This document shows, in pieces, positions 37,430-49,116 of a DNA stretch of 64,000 bases. Origin of the DNA: Beijerinckiaceae bacterium (GTDB lineage Bacteria > Pseudomonadota > Alphaproteobacteria > Rhizobiales > Beijerinckiaceae). Within the stretch, counting starts at the first letter, position 1, and the number at the start of each line of letters is the position of its first letter. The notes below the pieces were generated by a model, which saw nothing but the letters and a program-made list of their open reading frames with translations, did not search any database and was not told where the DNA came from. Position numbers and translations under genes: made by a program. The stretch spans positions 62,001 to 126,000 of the forward strand of contig CANGFT010000001.1 in NCBI GenBank assembly GCA_947453205.1, in the 5' to 3' direction.

Positions 37430-38691
37430 GCGCGGCGGAGACCTCGGGCGCGCATCTTACAGACGCACAGCGCCTCGACTGGCTCCGCCTCATCCGCACC
37501 GACAGCATCGGCCCGCAAACCTTCCGCGCCCTCATCAACCGCTTTGGCGGCGCGGCTGCGGCCATCGAGGCGGCGCCGCGTCTCGCCGCGCAAAAGGGCC
37601 GGTCCCTCGCCATCGCCGATCTCGACGCCTGCAAGCGGGAGATGGACGCGCTCGCCGCAATGGGCGCGCGGCTCGTGGCGATGGGAGAGCCTGAATATCC
37701 AGCGGCGTTGCGCGCCATCCACGCGCCTCCGCCGCTCATTTCCGTTCTGGGGGATGTCGCGGCGCTCTTACGGCCGATGGTGGCCGTGATCGGCTCGCGC
37801 AACGCCTCCGCCGCAGGCCTCGCCTTCACCGAGCGGGTCGTGCGCGATCTGGCGGCGGCGGGCTTCGTCATCGCCTCGGGCCTCGCGCGCGGCGTCGACG
37901 CCCGCGCCCATCAGGCCAGCATCGGCATGGGCACGGTGGCGGCGCTGGCGGGGGGACTCGACCGGGTGTATCCCCCCGAACATGCGGGGCTCGCTCAGGA
38001 CATCTGCGCGCGCGGGGCGCTCATCACCGAAATGCCGCTGGGCTGGGAGCCGCGGGGGCGCGACTTCCCCAGGCGCAACCGCATCGTGGCGGGCCTCGCC
38101 CTCGGCACGCTGGTGATCGAGGCCTCGCGCGGGTCGGGCTCGCTCATCACCGCCAAATATGCCGCCGACGAGGGGCGCGAGATCTTCGCCGTGCCCGGCT
38201 CCCCGCTCGATCCGCGCGCCGAGGGAACCAACGGGCTGCTGCGCGATGGCGCGACCCTGTGCACGCGGGCGGAAGACGTACTCAATGTGCTGCTGCCCAT
38301 GGCGCAGACCGATGCGCCGCCGCAGCTGCCGCTCTTTCGCGAAGCCGAGGGCGCCCAGGCGGCCGCCGAGCCGCTGTGGGATGAGCTGGATCTCTTCTAT
38401 GAGGTCAGCGTGCCCACGACCGTGGCTGGCCTCGCCTTCGATGAGCCCGCGCGCCCGGCGCCCTCGCCCTCGCCCTTGGCCGCTCCTGCGCCGCGCGAGG
38501 CGCTCTCGGGCGCAGCTTTGCGGGCCCATGTCGAAGGCCTGCTGGGGCCTTCCCCGGTTGGACTCGACGATCTCGTGCGGGCTGCCGGCGCGCCGGTGGG
38601 GGAGGTGCGGTCTGTTTTGCTGGAGCTTGAGCTGGAAGGAAGGCTCGAAAGGCACGGCGGCGGTCTGGTGTCGCTCGCCCCAAAGACCTGA
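37426..38691 (+). CDS. dprA: DNA-processing protein DprA
   Basis: 421 residues. It loads RecA on incoming single-stranded DNA during natural transformation. An N-terminal helical region is followed by the Rossmann core: [44 protein letters not shown] and [15 protein letters not shown]. The C-terminal ~65 residues form a winged-helix-like DprA domain. The ATG overlaps the plsY stop (ATGA). In most relatives topA follows; here the convergent ruvX does. Confidence 0.93.
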   Translation: MSAAETSGAHLTDAQRLDWLRLIRTDSIGPQTFRALINRFGGAAAAIEAAPRLAAQKGRSLAIADLDACKREMDALAAMGARLVAMGEPEYPAALRAIHAPPPLISVLGDVAALLRPMVAVIGSRNASAAGLAFTERVVRDLAAAGFVIASGLARGVDARAHQASIGMGTVAALAGGLDRVYPPEHAGLAQDICARGALITEMPLGWEPRGRDFPRRNRIVAGLALGTLVIEASRGSGSLITAKYAADEGREIFAVPGSPLDPRAEGTNGLLRDGATLCTRAEDVLNVLLPMAQTDAPPQLPLFREAEGAQAAAEPLWDELDLFYEVSVPTTVAGLAFDEPARPAPSPSPLAAPAPREALSGAALRAHVEGLLGPSPVGLDDLVRAAGAPVGEVRSVLLELELEGRLERHGGGLVSLAPKT

Positions 38692-38696
38692 GCTGT

Positions 38697-39182
38697 TCAG
38701 GATTGCTCGCGGCTCAGAAAAGTCAGCCGGTCCAGCGCCCCCTGCAGAATATAGGCTGCCGCCATGCGGTCGACCACATCCGCCCGTTTGGCGCGCGAGG
38801 CGTCCTGCTCGATGAGGGAGCGGGTCACGGCTGCGGTGGACAGCCTTTCGTCCCAGAAGACGAAGGGGATCTGTGTCAGCGGCCCGCAGCTGCGGATGAA
38901 CGCCTTGGTCGACTGGGCGCGTGGGCCCTCGGTCCCGTCCATGTTCAGGGGCAGGCCGATGACGAAGGCCGCGACCTCGTGCTTCGTCGCCAGCTCCAGC
39001 AGGCGCGCCGCATCCTTCGTGAATTTGGTGCGCGCGATCGTCTCGAGCGGCGTCGCGATGCGCCGCTCCACATCACAGAGGGCCAGACCAATGGTCTTCG
39101 TGCCAAGGTCGATCCCCATCAGCCTGCTGTAGCGTGGCAGGCGGGGGAGCAGAGCCTCGATGGTGAGCATGTTTTCGGCCAT
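38697..39182 (-). CDS. ruvX: RuvX/YqgF, putative pre-16S rRNA nuclease
   Basis: 161 residues, RNase H-like fold. Catalytic acidic residues are in [17 protein letters not shown] (Asp25), [15 protein letters not shown], and the late FWDERLST and [14 protein letters not shown]. It matures the 5' end of 16S rRNA in E. coli and is related to Holliday junction resolvases. Convergent with dprA (5 bases between stops), divergent from gatC. The frame is open far upstream, but family similarity begins at this start. Confidence 0.92.
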   Translation of the reverse strand: MAENMLTIEALLPRLPRYSRLMGIDLGTKTIGLALCDVERRIATPLETIARTKFTKDAARLLELATKHEVAAFVIGLPLNMDGTEGPRAQSTKAFIRSCGPLTQIPFVFWDERLSTAAVTRSLIEQDASRAKRADVVDRMAAAYILQGALDRLTFLSREQS

Positions 39183-39323
39183 GCGCCGCCCTAGCACGGG
39201 CCGACGCCCTTGGCCATGGCCGGGCGGGTTGGGGTTTGCGTCGCCAAAGCGTGCGATGATATAGGCCTGTCGCAGGCGTCGCTGCGCGCCGTCTTTCGAC
39301 TCAAGGCTTTGTTTGGAGCAAGC

Positions 39324-39611
39324 ATGTCCGTTGACCAGGCGACCGTCCGCCGCATCGCGCATCTCGCGCGCATCGCCGTGAGCCCAGAAGAGGTTCCCCA
39401 TCTCCAGCAGGAGCTGAACGCCATCCTCTCCTTCGTGGAGGAGTTGAGCGCGGTCGACGTCGAGGGGGTCGAGCCCATGACCTCCGTGGTGCCCATGAAG
39501 ATGGTCTGGCGCAAGGACGCCGTGACCGACCATGCGGGCGCCGATGTGGTGGTGGCCAACGCCCCCGTCAGCGAAGACAACTTTTTCGTGGTTCCCAAAG
39601 TCGTGGAATAG
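39324..39611 (+). CDS. gatC: Aspartyl/glutamyl-tRNA amidotransferase subunit C
   Basis: 95 residues. Wraps around GatA/GatB and stabilises the amidotransferase that turns Glu-tRNA(Gln) or Asp-tRNA(Asn) into the amide form. Typical sequence [17 protein letters not shown] and the C-terminal [25 protein letters not shown] precedes the ATG. Confidence 0.95.
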   Translation: MSVDQATVRRIAHLARIAVSPEEVPHLQQELNAILSFVEELSAVDVEGVEPMTSVVPMKMVWRKDAVTDHAGADVVVANAPVSEDNFFVVPKVVE

Positions 39612-39668
39612 GCGCAGGCCAGTCCAACTTTTCGACGCTATCCGCCGCCCGCGGCCAGAGAGACAGAC

Positions 39669-41186
39669 ATGACCGACGTGACACGCCTCACCCTCGCCGA
39701 AGCGCGCGATGCGCTGGCCGCCCGCAAGCTCTCCGCCGTCGAACTGACGCAGGCCCATCTTGACGCCATGGCCAAGGCGCGCGGCCTCAACGCCTATGTG
39801 GTGGAGACGCCCGATCAGGCGCTCGCCATGGCCGCCGCCTCGGACGCGCGCATCGCCAGCGGCGCAGCCGGTCCGCTCGAGGGCCTGCCGCTCGGGGTGA
39901 AGGATCTCTACGCCACCAAGGGCGTCCATACGCAGGCCTGCAGCCATATCCTCGACGGCTTCAAGCCGGACTACGAGTCCACCGTGACCTCGCATCTGTG
40001 GCGCGACGGCGCGGTCATGCTGGGCAAGCTCAACATGGACGAATTCGCCATGGGCTCGTCCAACGAGACCTCTTATTACGGCCCCGTCGCCTCGCCATGG
40101 CTGCCTGCGGGGCGCGACGCCGCCTCCGCGCGCGAGGCGCTCGCCGGCGACAAGAAGGGCCTGCTGACGCCCGGCGGCTCCTCCGGCGGTTCGGCCTCGG
40201 CGGTCGCGGCGCATCTGTGCCTCGGCGCCACCGCCAGCGACACCGGCGGCTCCATCCGCCAGCCCGCCGCCTTCACCGGCACGGTCGGCATCAAGCCCAC
40301 CTATGGCCGCTGCTCGCGCTGGGGCATGGTGGCCTTCGCCTCCTCGCTCGATCAGGCTGGCCCGATTGCGCGCACGGTGCGCGACTGCGCGATCATGCTG
40401 CGCTCCATGGCTGGCCACGACGCCAAGGACGCGACCTGCATCGACGCGCCCGTGCCCGATTACGAGGCCTCCATCGGCGCCTCCATCAAGGGCAAGAAGA
40501 TCGGCGTGCCCCGGGAATACCGCATCGAAGGCATGCCCGCCGAGATCGAGAAGCTCTGGGCCGACGGCGTCGCCTACCTCAAGGCCGCGGGAGCCGAGAT
40601 CGTCGACATCTCGCTGCCCCACACCCGCACGGCGCTGCCCGCCTATTACATCGTGGCGCCCGCTGAGGCCTCGTCCAATCTCGCGCGCTATGATGGCGTG
40701 CGCTATGGGCTGCGTGTGCCGGGCAAGGACATCTCCAGCATGTATGAGAACACCCGCCGGGCCGGATTCGGCCCCGAGGTGCGCCGCCGCATCATGATCG
40801 GCGCCTATGTGCTCTCCGCCGGTTACTACGACGCCTATTATGTGCGCGCCCAGAAGATCCGCACGCTCATCCGGCAGGATTTCGAGAAGGTCTATGCGCA
40901 GGGCGTCGACGCCATCCTGACGCCCGCCACCCCTTCGGCGGCCTTCGGCATCGGCGAAAAGGGCTCGGCCGATCCGGTCGAAATGTATCTCAACGACGTC
41001 TTCACCGTGACGGTGAACATGGCGGGCCTGCCGGGCATCGCCGTGCCTGCGGGCCTGTCGGGCGACGGCTTGCCGCTCGGGCTGCAGCTCATCGGCCGCC
41101 CCTTCGATGAAGAGACGCTCTTCTCCATGGCCTCGGTGATCGAGGACTCCGCCGGCCGCATGGCCTTGCCGCAGCCCTGGTGGTGA
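39669..41186 (+). CDS. gatA: Asp-tRNA(Asn)/Glu-tRNA(Gln) amidotransferase subunit A
   Basis: 505-residue amidase subunit that releases ammonia from glutamine. The Ser-cisSer-Lys triad lies in [12 protein letters not shown] (Lys) and [16 protein letters not shown] (Ser pair). A short insertion before that motif ([18 protein letters not shown]) accounts for the slightly greater length. 57 bases after gatC. Confidence 0.97.
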   Translation: MTDVTRLTLAEARDALAARKLSAVELTQAHLDAMAKARGLNAYVVETPDQALAMAAASDARIASGAAGPLEGLPLGVKDLYATKGVHTQACSHILDGFKPDYESTVTSHLWRDGAVMLGKLNMDEFAMGSSNETSYYGPVASPWLPAGRDAASAREALAGDKKGLLTPGGSSGGSASAVAAHLCLGATASDTGGSIRQPAAFTGTVGIKPTYGRCSRWGMVAFASSLDQAGPIARTVRDCAIMLRSMAGHDAKDATCIDAPVPDYEASIGASIKGKKIGVPREYRIEGMPAEIEKLWADGVAYLKAAGAEIVDISLPHTRTALPAYYIVAPAEASSNLARYDGVRYGLRVPGKDISSMYENTRRAGFGPEVRRRIMIGAYVLSAGYYDAYYVRAQKIRTLIRQDFEKVYAQGVDAILTPATPSAAFGIGEKGSADPVEMYLNDVFTVTVNMAGLPGIAVPAGLSGDGLPLGLQLIGRPFDEETLFSMASVIEDSAGRMALPQPWW

Positions 41187-41289
41187 GAATGGCGCATCGG
41201 TCTGCGGTCTTGTTCGCAGGCTCAGGTCATTTTAGACTCCTGAAATCGCGCGGACGCACATCGTTCTCGCCAACCTCGCGGACAGGTCC

Positions 41290-42759
41290 ATGAACGCACC
41301 CGCCAATCCATCCAAGCTCATCAAAGGCGCAACCGGCGATTGGGAGATCGTCGTGGGCATGGAGATCCATGCCCAGGTGTCCTCCCATTCGAAGCTCTTC
41401 TCGGGCGCCTCGACCGATTTCGGCGGCGATCCCAACAGCCATGTCTCGCTGGTGGACGCCGCCATGCCCGGCATGTTGCCGGTCATCAACGAGGAATGCG
41501 TGAAGCAGGCGGTGCGCACGGGGATCGGCCTCAAGGCGCAGATCAACCATCGCTCGACTTTCGACCGGAAGAACTATTTCTATCCCGACCTTCCGCAGGG
41601 CTACCAGATCTCCCAATTCAAAAGCCCCATCGTGGGCGAGGGCGTGGTGATCGTCGATGTGACGCCGACCGAGCAGATCACGGTGGGCATCGAGCGGCTG
41701 CATCTCGAGCAGGACGCAGGCAAGTCCCTGCATGACCAGTCCCCGACCGACAGCTTCGTCGACCTCAACCGTTCCGGCGTGGCGCTGATGGAGATCGTGT
41801 CGAAGCCCGACATCCGCTCGGCGGAGGAGGCGCGCGCCTATGTCACGAAGCTGCGCACCATCCTGCGCTACCTCGGCACCTGCGACGGCAATATGGAGCA
41901 GGGGAGCCTGCGCGCCGATGTGAACGTCTCCGTCCGCCGTCCGGGCGAGGGGCTGGGCACCCGCTGCGAGATCAAGAACGTGAACTCGATCCGCTTCATC
42001 GGCCAGGCCGTGGACGTCGAGGCGCGGCGCCAGATCGCCATTCTGGAGGATGGCGGGAGCATCGACCAGGAGACGCGGCTCTTCGATCCCGCGCGCGGCG
42101 AGACGCGCTCCATGCGCTCGAAGGAAGAGGCGCATGACTATCGCTACTTCCCCGACCCCGACCTGCTTCCGCTTGAGTTCGACGAGGCCTTCGTCGAAGA
42201 GCTGGCGCGTGGTCTGCCTGAGCTTCCCGACGAGAAGAAGGCGCGCTTCATGCGCGACTACGGCATCGCCTCCTACGATGCGGGCGTGCTCGTCGCCGAA
42301 CGCGCCTCGGCCGATTTCTACGAGGCGGTGGCCACGGGACGCGACGCCAAGATGGCCGCCAACTGGGTCATCAACGAACTCTTCGGACGCCTCAACAAGG
42401 AAGGGTTCGACATCGCCGCCTCTCCCGTCAGCGCGGCGCAGCTTGGCGCCATCGTCGACCTCATTTCGGAGGGCGTGATCTCCGGCAAGATCGCCAAGGA
42501 TCTCTTCGAGATCGTCTGGACCGAGGGGGGCGATCCCCGCGCACTCGTCGAGACGCGCGGCATGAAGCAGGTCACCGATACCGGCGCCATCGAGGCTGCG
42601 GTGGACGCGATCATCGCCGCCAATCCCGACAAGGTCGCGCAGGCGCAGGCCAAGCCCACCATGCTCGGATGGTTCGTCGGCCAGGTCATGAAGCAGACCG
42701 GCGGCAAGGCCAATCCGCAGTCGGTGAATGATGTGCTGAAGAGCAAGCTGGGCATTTGA
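41290..42759 (+). CDS. gatB: Asp-tRNA(Asn)/Glu-tRNA(Gln) amidotransferase subunit B
   Basis: 489 residues. It binds the charged tRNA, phosphorylates the misacylated residue and directs transamidation. Typical motifs: [40 protein letters not shown] and [17 protein letters not shown]. The C-terminal ~150 residues form the helical YqeY-like tail ([20 protein letters not shown]). 103 bases after gatA, with no gene between. Confidence 0.97.
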   Translation: MNAPANPSKLIKGATGDWEIVVGMEIHAQVSSHSKLFSGASTDFGGDPNSHVSLVDAAMPGMLPVINEECVKQAVRTGIGLKAQINHRSTFDRKNYFYPDLPQGYQISQFKSPIVGEGVVIVDVTPTEQITVGIERLHLEQDAGKSLHDQSPTDSFVDLNRSGVALMEIVSKPDIRSAEEARAYVTKLRTILRYLGTCDGNMEQGSLRADVNVSVRRPGEGLGTRCEIKNVNSIRFIGQAVDVEARRQIAILEDGGSIDQETRLFDPARGETRSMRSKEEAHDYRYFPDPDLLPLEFDEAFVEELARGLPELPDEKKARFMRDYGIASYDAGVLVAERASADFYEAVATGRDAKMAANWVINELFGRLNKEGFDIAASPVSAAQLGAIVDLISEGVISGKIAKDLFEIVWTEGGDPRALVETRGMKQVTDTGAIEAAVDAIIAANPDKVAQAQAKPTMLGWFVGQVMKQTGGKANPQSVNDVLKSKLGI

Positions 42760-43424
42760 GCGCAAGCGTCGGCGCGCGCTCCTCATGCGCGCGCCGCAGC
42801 ATCAGCGCCCTCGAATCACTCCAAGGCCCGAGCCTTTCCTTGCCCGAGGCGCGCTGTTGAAGCTTCGCGCGCGCCAATCCTGAGCGCTGAATCACCGCCG
42901 CCCACGAAAATATTTTCATTTGTTGCAAGCAAGGTCTCGCCGCGCCTGAGATAGGCCGCGCGCCTAAGTCTTGCGCGCTGTCGGCGGCGCGCTCGCGGGC
43001 CTTGGGTTTCGTCGTCCAGCGGTCCGTGTCCTGCGCAGGCGCATCTGCGGGCGGCGTTGACGCAGGCGCGCAAGGCTGCGCACAGGCCTGAAGATAATCT
43101 AATGAATATAGATATTTCTGTGTCTCTCTTCGAAGCCCCGTCGTCGCTGCGCCATGGGGCGCCCTCAACGCTTCGCGCCTCGACGAGGCGGCGCTGACGC
43201 AAGGAGCGATGCTGCAGCGAGGATCTTTCCAAGCGCTTCGCCGCAGACGCGATGAATGTTGCGCGGGCGCCGATCACACGCAGCTACAGGGTGCTGCGCG
43301 GGGCTGTCGCCGCGTGAATCCCCCATGGCCGCTCTTGCATGGCTCATGAACCGCGCTACGGTGATAGGGCCTGTTGTCGACTTCCATATCGACGTGTTGA
43401 CTATCAAATCAGAGGGGACCGCAA
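42760..43424. other. Intergenic region gatB to histone-like gene
   Basis: 665 bases. Overlapping short frames exist on both strands but none has a plausible start, Shine-Dalgarno or recognisable protein. A GC hairpin lies just after gatB (42770-42796). AT-rich patches occur near 42905 and 43090. The last 40 bases contain the AGAGGGG ribosome site of the histone-like gene. A small RNA cannot be excluded. Confidence 0.5.
42770..42796. repeat. GC-rich hairpin after gatB
   Basis: CGGCGCGCGC (42770-42779), loop TCCTCAT, GCGCGCGCCG (42787-42796), perfect 10-bp stem starting 11 bases after the gatB stop. No T-run follows, so it is not a standard intrinsic terminator; it may protect the mRNA end. 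Confidence 0.6.
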
Positions 43425-43925
43425 ATGGCCAAGGCCACAACTAAGCGTAAACCGGCGAAGAAAGCCGCCGCGAAAAAGAGCGCCCGCAAGGCCGCCATGA
43501 AGAAGACCGCAGCCAAGAAGGCGACGGCGAAAACCGCTGCCCGCAAAGGCGCCGCCAAGAAGGGCGCCGCGAAGAAGGGCGCAGTGAAGAAGACCGCCGC
43601 GAAGAAGGCGGCCGTCAAGAAGACTGCTGCGAAGAAGACAGCCGTGAAGAAGAGCGCGGCCAAGAAGCCTGCTGGCAAGGCCGCTGCGAAGAAGGTCGCC
43701 GCGAAGAAGGCTGTGGCCAAGAAGTCCGCTGCCAAGAAGACTGCGCGCAAGAGCGCTGCTCCCAAGGCCGCTGCTCCCAAGGCTGCTGCACCCAAGCCCG
43801 CCGTCCAGAAGCCCGCGCGCAAGGCTGTCGCGAAGAAGGCGCCCCGCAAGGCTCGCGCCGCTGCGCCCGTTCCTGCTCCGGCTCCTGTCGCCGCGCCGAC
43901 CGACACCAAGACCGAGAACAGCTGA
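43425..43925 (+). CDS. Histone H1-like Lys/Ala-rich protein
   Basis: 166 residues, almost entirely tandem variants of KKAAAKK and KKTAAKK up to about residue 110, then an Ala-Pro segment and an acidic end (PTDTKTENS). This resembles bacterial histone H1-like proteins (AlgP/Hc1 type), which bind DNA non-specifically in the nucleoid. AGAGGGGA precedes the ATG. It has a long leader region and its own terminator, so it is monocistronic. The repeats are also visible in the DNA and could change copy number. Confidence 0.85.
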   Translation: MAKATTKRKPAKKAAAKKSARKAAMKKTAAKKATAKTAARKGAAKKGAAKKGAVKKTAAKKAAVKKTAAKKTAVKKSAAKKPAGKAAAKKVAAKKAVAKKSAAKKTARKSAAPKAAAPKAAAPKPAVQKPARKAVAKKAPRKARAAAPVPAPAPVAAPTDTKTENS

Positions 43926-43986
43926 TCTTGTTTCGCCGCCTCCCGCGCTATCGCGCGGGATGACGCTCACAAGACCATGACGACCT

Positions 43987-44024
43987 CGCCGCCCTTCGTC
44001 CTCTCGGAGGGCGGCGTTCCTTTT
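43987..44024 (+). terminator. Rho-independent terminator of the histone-like gene
   Basis: CGCCGCCCT (43987-43995), 12-base loop, AGGGCGGCG (44008-44016), then TTCCTTTT. A second small dyad (TCCCGCGC / GCGCGGGA) lies about 40 bases upstream. Confidence 0.75.
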
Positions 44025-44037
44025 CAACGCCGCTTGT

Positions 44038-44547
44038 TCAACGCTGTTTGCTGCAGATTTCGAAGAATTCGATCCAGGTCATGCGATCCGTCTGGCCCGC
44101 CATCTTGCGGCGGCTCCAGTCCTGCGCGCAGGCCCGCTGCAAAGCGCGCATCTCCTGACGCGACTGGGGCGGCTGATGGGCGGGCGCGGGGGAGGGGGAA
44201 GCGGCTTGCGGTTCCACAGGCGCTTGCGTCGGGGGCGCTGGAGAGGCTTGCCGGGGGCGAGGCGCCGGCTGGGGTGGATTGATGGATTGCGCGTCGGCGC
44301 CCGCCGCCGCCACCGAGGTCATGGCGACGCCGACGAGCAGCCATTTCAGGCGCGCGCGGTTTGGCGTCGGCGCCGTCCGGCGGCCAACGTCTTTCTTTTG
44401 CGCGCTTGTCGCGACTTGCTGGCTCTGGATCGTCAGTCGCCCGCTCCGCTCGCCTTCGCGCGGGGCCTCCACCCGCGCATCTCCACGACAGCATCTGTGT
44501 CGCGGCGCCTGCGCCGGGTCAAGCGTGCGCTTTGGCCCCAGCGTCAT
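44038..44547 (-). CDS. Hypothetical secreted proline-rich protein
   Basis: 169 residues in the longest frame. A hydrophobic segment (LKWLLVGVAMTSVAAAGADA, about 68-87) looks like a signal peptide or membrane anchor, so the true start may lie just before it, although no ATG or GTG does so clearly. It is followed by a Pro/Ala/Gln linker and a compact C-terminus with two Cys (RALQRACAQDWSRRKMAGQT to the final EICSKQR), the most convincing coding part. No family recognised. The terminator of the histone-like gene ends 14 bases from its stop. Confidence 0.45.
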   Translation of the reverse strand: MTLGPKRTLDPAQAPRHRCCRGDARVEAPREGERSGRLTIQSQQVATSAQKKDVGRRTAPTPNRARLKWLLVGVAMTSVAAAGADAQSINPPQPAPRPRQASPAPPTQAPVEPQAASPSPAPAHQPPQSRQEMRALQRACAQDWSRRKMAGQTDRMTWIEFFEICSKQR

Positions 44548-44702
44548 GCCAGCTTCGCAATGGCCGCAAATGCGCCAAAGAGTTCAAGCAAATAGCCTCA
44601 TCGCTCCTTCGCATGGCCCGCTCGAAAGCCGATCATGCGATGTCAAAGCCTGGGCGATCCCGGCCTTCATAGGGCTCATCTGATGACACGACAGGAGAAG
44701 AC

Positions 44703-45059
44703 ATGGGCGCTCGCAGCCTCGCCATTCTGACTGGCACGATTGCTTTGCTATCCCTCCCAAGCGCGCAGGCGGGGGGCAATTATGATGGGCCCTGGTCGGT
44801 GGAGCTATCCACGGAACAGGGTCAGTGCGGACTGAACTACAAGGGGCAGGTCAATGTGTCCGGCGGTCATATCGCGGAGAGCGGCATGTTCGTTCAGGCC
44901 GCAGGCGCCGTCGACCCCTCGGGCCGCGTCGCCCTTCGCATGACCCGCGGCTCGGACCATGTGGCGGCGGGCGGCCATTTGAAAGGCGACAGCGGCGGCG
45001 GACGCTGGCATTCGCCGACCCAGCAGTGCTCCGGCCGCTGGCGCGCTGCGCGCCTGTGA
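44703..45059 (+). CDS. Hypothetical small secreted protein
   Basis: 118 residues with a Sec signal (SLAILTGTIALLSLPSAQA). The mature protein opens with YDGPWSVELSTEQGQCGLNY and ends with a second Cys in TQQCSGRWRA, so one disulfide is likely. The Gly-rich beta-like pattern fits small periplasmic or lipocalin-like proteins of unknown function found in Hyphomicrobiales. AGGAGAA precedes the ATG at good distance. Confidence 0.65.
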   Translation: MGARSLAILTGTIALLSLPSAQAGGNYDGPWSVELSTEQGQCGLNYKGQVNVSGGHIAESGMFVQAAGAVDPSGRVALRMTRGSDHVAAGGHLKGDSGGGRWHSPTQQCSGRWRAARL

Positions 45060-45189
45060 GGCTCTGCGGCGCGGCGCGCTGAAATTCAGCGCGCCAGCCT
45101 TGGCTCATGGGTCTGGCGAGACGGTTCGCGAATGGCTATGATCGGCTCTTGCAGTTGACGCCTGTCGCGCCTGCGCAAGGGAGATGGCA

Positions 45190-46296
45190 ATGACGACCCG
45201 TCGTTCTTTCATGGTCGGCGCTCTGGGGAGCGCGGCGTTCTTTGGTTCTTCGGTTGCAAGTTTCGGCCAGGGCGCGCCTGCCGGTTATCCCGCAGACTAT
45301 GCGGATCTGATCGCCCGCGCCAAGAAAGAGGGCCGCGTTTCCATCTATACCTCGACGGACGAGGCTCAGGGTCAGCCTTTGGTTGAGGCCTTCAAGGAAG
45401 CCTATGGCGTCGCCGTCGACTACAACGGCCTTGGCACGACCGACGTCTATAACCGCGTCATCAGCGAGGGCGCCGCGGGACAGGTCGGCGCCGACGTCGC
45501 GTGGACGAGCTCCATGGACCTCCAGATGGTCCTCGCGGGCAAGGGGCTTCTCGACACCTATGCCTCGCCCGAGGCCGCCCAGTTCCCGCAGAGCGCGATC
45601 TACAAGGACATGGTCTTCGGCACCTCGGTCGAGCCGGTGGCGATGATCTACAACAAGAACCTTCTGAAGGCCGAGTGGATCCCCAAGACCCGCGCGGATC
45701 TTGTGAAGCTGCTTCAGGAAAACGGCAAGGAGCTGAAGGGCAAGGTCGCCTCCTTCGACCCGGAAAAGAGCGGAATCGGATTCCTGCTCGCGCAGACCGA
45801 CCTGCAGAACACCACCTCCTTCTGGGATCTCGCCAAGGCCTTTGGCGCGGCGGACGGCAAGGTCTATGGCAGCTCAGGCGCCATGCGCGAGAAGGTCGTT
45901 TCGGGCGAACAGGTCATCGCCTTCAACGTCATCGGCTCCTATGCGCTGCAGTGGCAGAAGGAATCCCCCGTGGTGGGCGTCTCCTTCGCGAGCGATTACA
46001 CAGCCGCGTTCCAGCGCGTCGCCAGCGTGACCAAGGGTGCGCCCCATCCGGCGGCCGGTCGGCTCTTCCTTGATTTCATGCTCTCTGAAAAGGGCCAGGC
46101 GATCCTCGCGGGCAAGGGCGTGCCGCCTCTGCGCAAGGGCTACAAGGGCGTTCTGGACGCCGAAGAGATCGGCAAGCTGACCGGCGGCAATATGAAGGTC
46201 ATCCCGGTTGATGAGAAGCTTGCGGGCAACATGAATCCGAAGCTGCGGGGCGAGTTCTTCCAGATCTGGAAGAAAGCCATGCGCGGCGAAGGCTGA
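45190..46296 (+). CDS. Iron(III)-type ABC transporter binding protein
   Basis: 368 residues. The N-terminus TTRRSFMVGALGSAAFFGSS resembles a Tat signal (twin Arg, then a hydrophobic stretch). The mature protein has the type 2 binding fold of FbpA/AfuA proteins (ARAKKEGRVSIYTSTDEAQG). It captures ferric iron or a similar ligand in the periplasm for the permease and ATPase encoded next. AAGGGAG ends 6 bases before this ATG; another ATG two codons upstream would abut it, so 45190 is preferred. The stop shares one base with the permease start. Confidence 0.9.
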   Translation: MTTRRSFMVGALGSAAFFGSSVASFGQGAPAGYPADYADLIARAKKEGRVSIYTSTDEAQGQPLVEAFKEAYGVAVDYNGLGTTDVYNRVISEGAAGQVGADVAWTSSMDLQMVLAGKGLLDTYASPEAAQFPQSAIYKDMVFGTSVEPVAMIYNKNLLKAEWIPKTRADLVKLLQENGKELKGKVASFDPEKSGIGFLLAQTDLQNTTSFWDLAKAFGAADGKVYGSSGAMREKVVSGEQVIAFNVIGSYALQWQKESPVVGVSFASDYTAAFQRVASVTKGAPHPAAGRLFLDFMLSEKGQAILAGKGVPPLRKGYKGVLDAEEIGKLTGGNMKVIPVDEKLAGNMNPKLRGEFFQIWKKAMRGEG

Positions 46297-47991
46297 TGTC
46301 GGCGGCGGGGGGGCTCGCGCCGCGCAGCGAGGGCCAGACTTACAGGGTCGCGATCATCGCGGCCCTTGTTCTTGTCGTCATGGCCCCTGTCGGCCTCATC
46401 ATCTATCAAAGTTTTCTAGGCGCGCCTTTCTTCGACAAGACCGCGCGCCTGAGCCTTGAGGCCTATGATTATGTGCTGACCGATCCGGACTTCTGGATCG
46501 CCCTGCGCACGACCGCCATCTTCGCCTTCGGGCTTGTGGCGGTGGCGGTGCCCCTTGGCGCGATGCTGGCTTTCCTGCTGTCGCGCACCGATCTCGTGGG
46601 CAAGCGGTGGCTGGAGCCGGTGGCGCTGGTGCCGATGTTCCTGTCCTCCATCGTGCTCGCCTTCGGCTATACGGTGGCGGTCGGCCCCTCGGGCTTTGTG
46701 TCGCTCTGGATGAAGGAGACCTTCGGCTTCAAGCCCTGGAGCATCTACAGCCTCGGCGGCATGATCCTCATCGGCGGCTTGAGCCATGTGCCGAACGTCT
46801 ATCTCTATGTCTCCTCGGCCATGCGCAGCCTGCCATCGGATCTTGAGGAGGCGGCGCGGGCGGCGGGCGCGAGCATCTGGCGCGTGTCGCTTGACGTCAC
46901 CCTGCCCATGGTTCTGCCCTCGTTGATCTTCGCGGCGGCGCTCAATCTGCTGCTGGGCTTCGAGACCTTCGGCATCCCCCTCGTGCTGGGCGACCCCAGC
47001 GGCATCGTGGTGCTGACGACCTATATCTACAAGGTCAACGGCATCTTCGGCACGCCCACCTATCATGTCATGGCGGTGGTGGCTGTGGCGCTGATCCTCA
47101 TCACCCTGCCGCTCGTCTATGTCCAGCGCCTGCTTCTGCGCAACAGCCGCCGCTATGCGGCGGTCGGCGGCAAGGGCGCGCGCGCCACCCCGTTGCGGCT
47201 TGGGCCGGCGGGGCAGGCCATCGCCTGGAGCGTGATCGCGCTCTGGCTCATCATCTCCGTCGTGCTGCCCATCGGCGGCATCACCGTGCGCGCCTTCGTC
47301 GACGCCTGGGGGGAGGGCGTCCGCCTGCGCGATCACCTGACGCTCGCCCATTTCGCCCATGTGCTGGACACGCCGAGCCTGTACCGGGGCATCGTCAACA
47401 CGCTGCTTCTGGCGGTGATCGGCGGCGCCTTTGCGGTGGCGATCTATCTGGCGGTCGGCCTTGCGGGCCATCGCAACAAGGGGCCGAGCGGCGCCTTGCT
47501 CGATTACATGGTGCTGCTGCCGCGCGCGCTGCCGGGCATCATCATCGGCCTCGCCTTCTTCTGGCTCTTCCTCTTCGTGCCCTTCCTGACGCCGCTGCGG
47601 CCCACGCTTGTGAGCCTCTTCGTCGCCTATACGGTGGTGGGCCTGTCCTATGGGCTGCGCATCATTCAGGCGACCCTGATGCAGGTGGCGCCGGAGCTTG
47701 AGGAGTCCTCGCGCACCACAGGCGCAAGCCCCATGCGCACCTGGCGCGATACGGTGATCCCCATCATCCGGCCGGGCCTCGTCGGCGCCTGGTCGCTCAT
47801 CATGATCGTCTTCCTGCGCGAATATGCGACGGGCGTTTATCTGATGGGCGTGGGGACGGAGGTGGTGGGCACCCTGATGGTCTCGCTGCTCACCTCCGGG
47901 TCCATGGACCAGATCGCCGCGCTCGCTTTCCTCAGCATCATCTTCACCGCCCTCGGCCTTGGTTTCGCCCTGCGGCTCGGAGCCCGCATCC

Positions 47992-47999
<8 letters not shown>
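46296..47999 (+). CDS. Iron(III)-type ABC transporter permease
   Basis: 567 residues with about 12 membrane helices, two fused permease halves as in FbpB/AfuB. Each half carries an EAA-like loop: DLEEAARAAGASIWRVSLDV and PELEESSRTTGASPMRTWRD. The start overlaps the binding-protein stop (TGATG), and the stop overlaps the ATPase start by 8 bases, so the three proteins are produced together. Confidence 0.93.
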
Positions 48000-49059
<1,060 letters not shown>

Positions 49060-49079
49060 TCGGCGAAACCATCAGTGGA

Positions 49080-49111
49080 GGCGCCCGCCGCCCGGTCGAG
49101 GGGCGGGCGCC
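49080..49111. repeat. GC-rich hairpin between convergent genes
   Basis: GGCGCCCGCC (49080-49089) and GGCGGGCGCC (49102-49111) form a perfect 10-bp stem with a 12-base loop, between the stops of the ABC ATPase and the ferritin-like gene. There is no T-run on either strand; it may act as a two-way transcription brake. Confidence 0.6.
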
Positions 49112-49116
49112 GCCGG

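Noticed and set aside
39183-40622. Long upstream extension of the ruvX frame on the minus strand
   Set aside because: It runs antisense through gatC and gatA; RuvX similarity begins only at 39182.
42816-43277. 153-codon minus-strand open frame in the gatB downstream gap
   Set aside because: Overlaps another equally poor frame; Arg/Ala-rich with no domain and no good ribosome site.
43430-43800. CRISPR or satellite repeats in the Lys/Ala region
   Set aside because: Short in-frame codon repeats of a histone H1-like protein.
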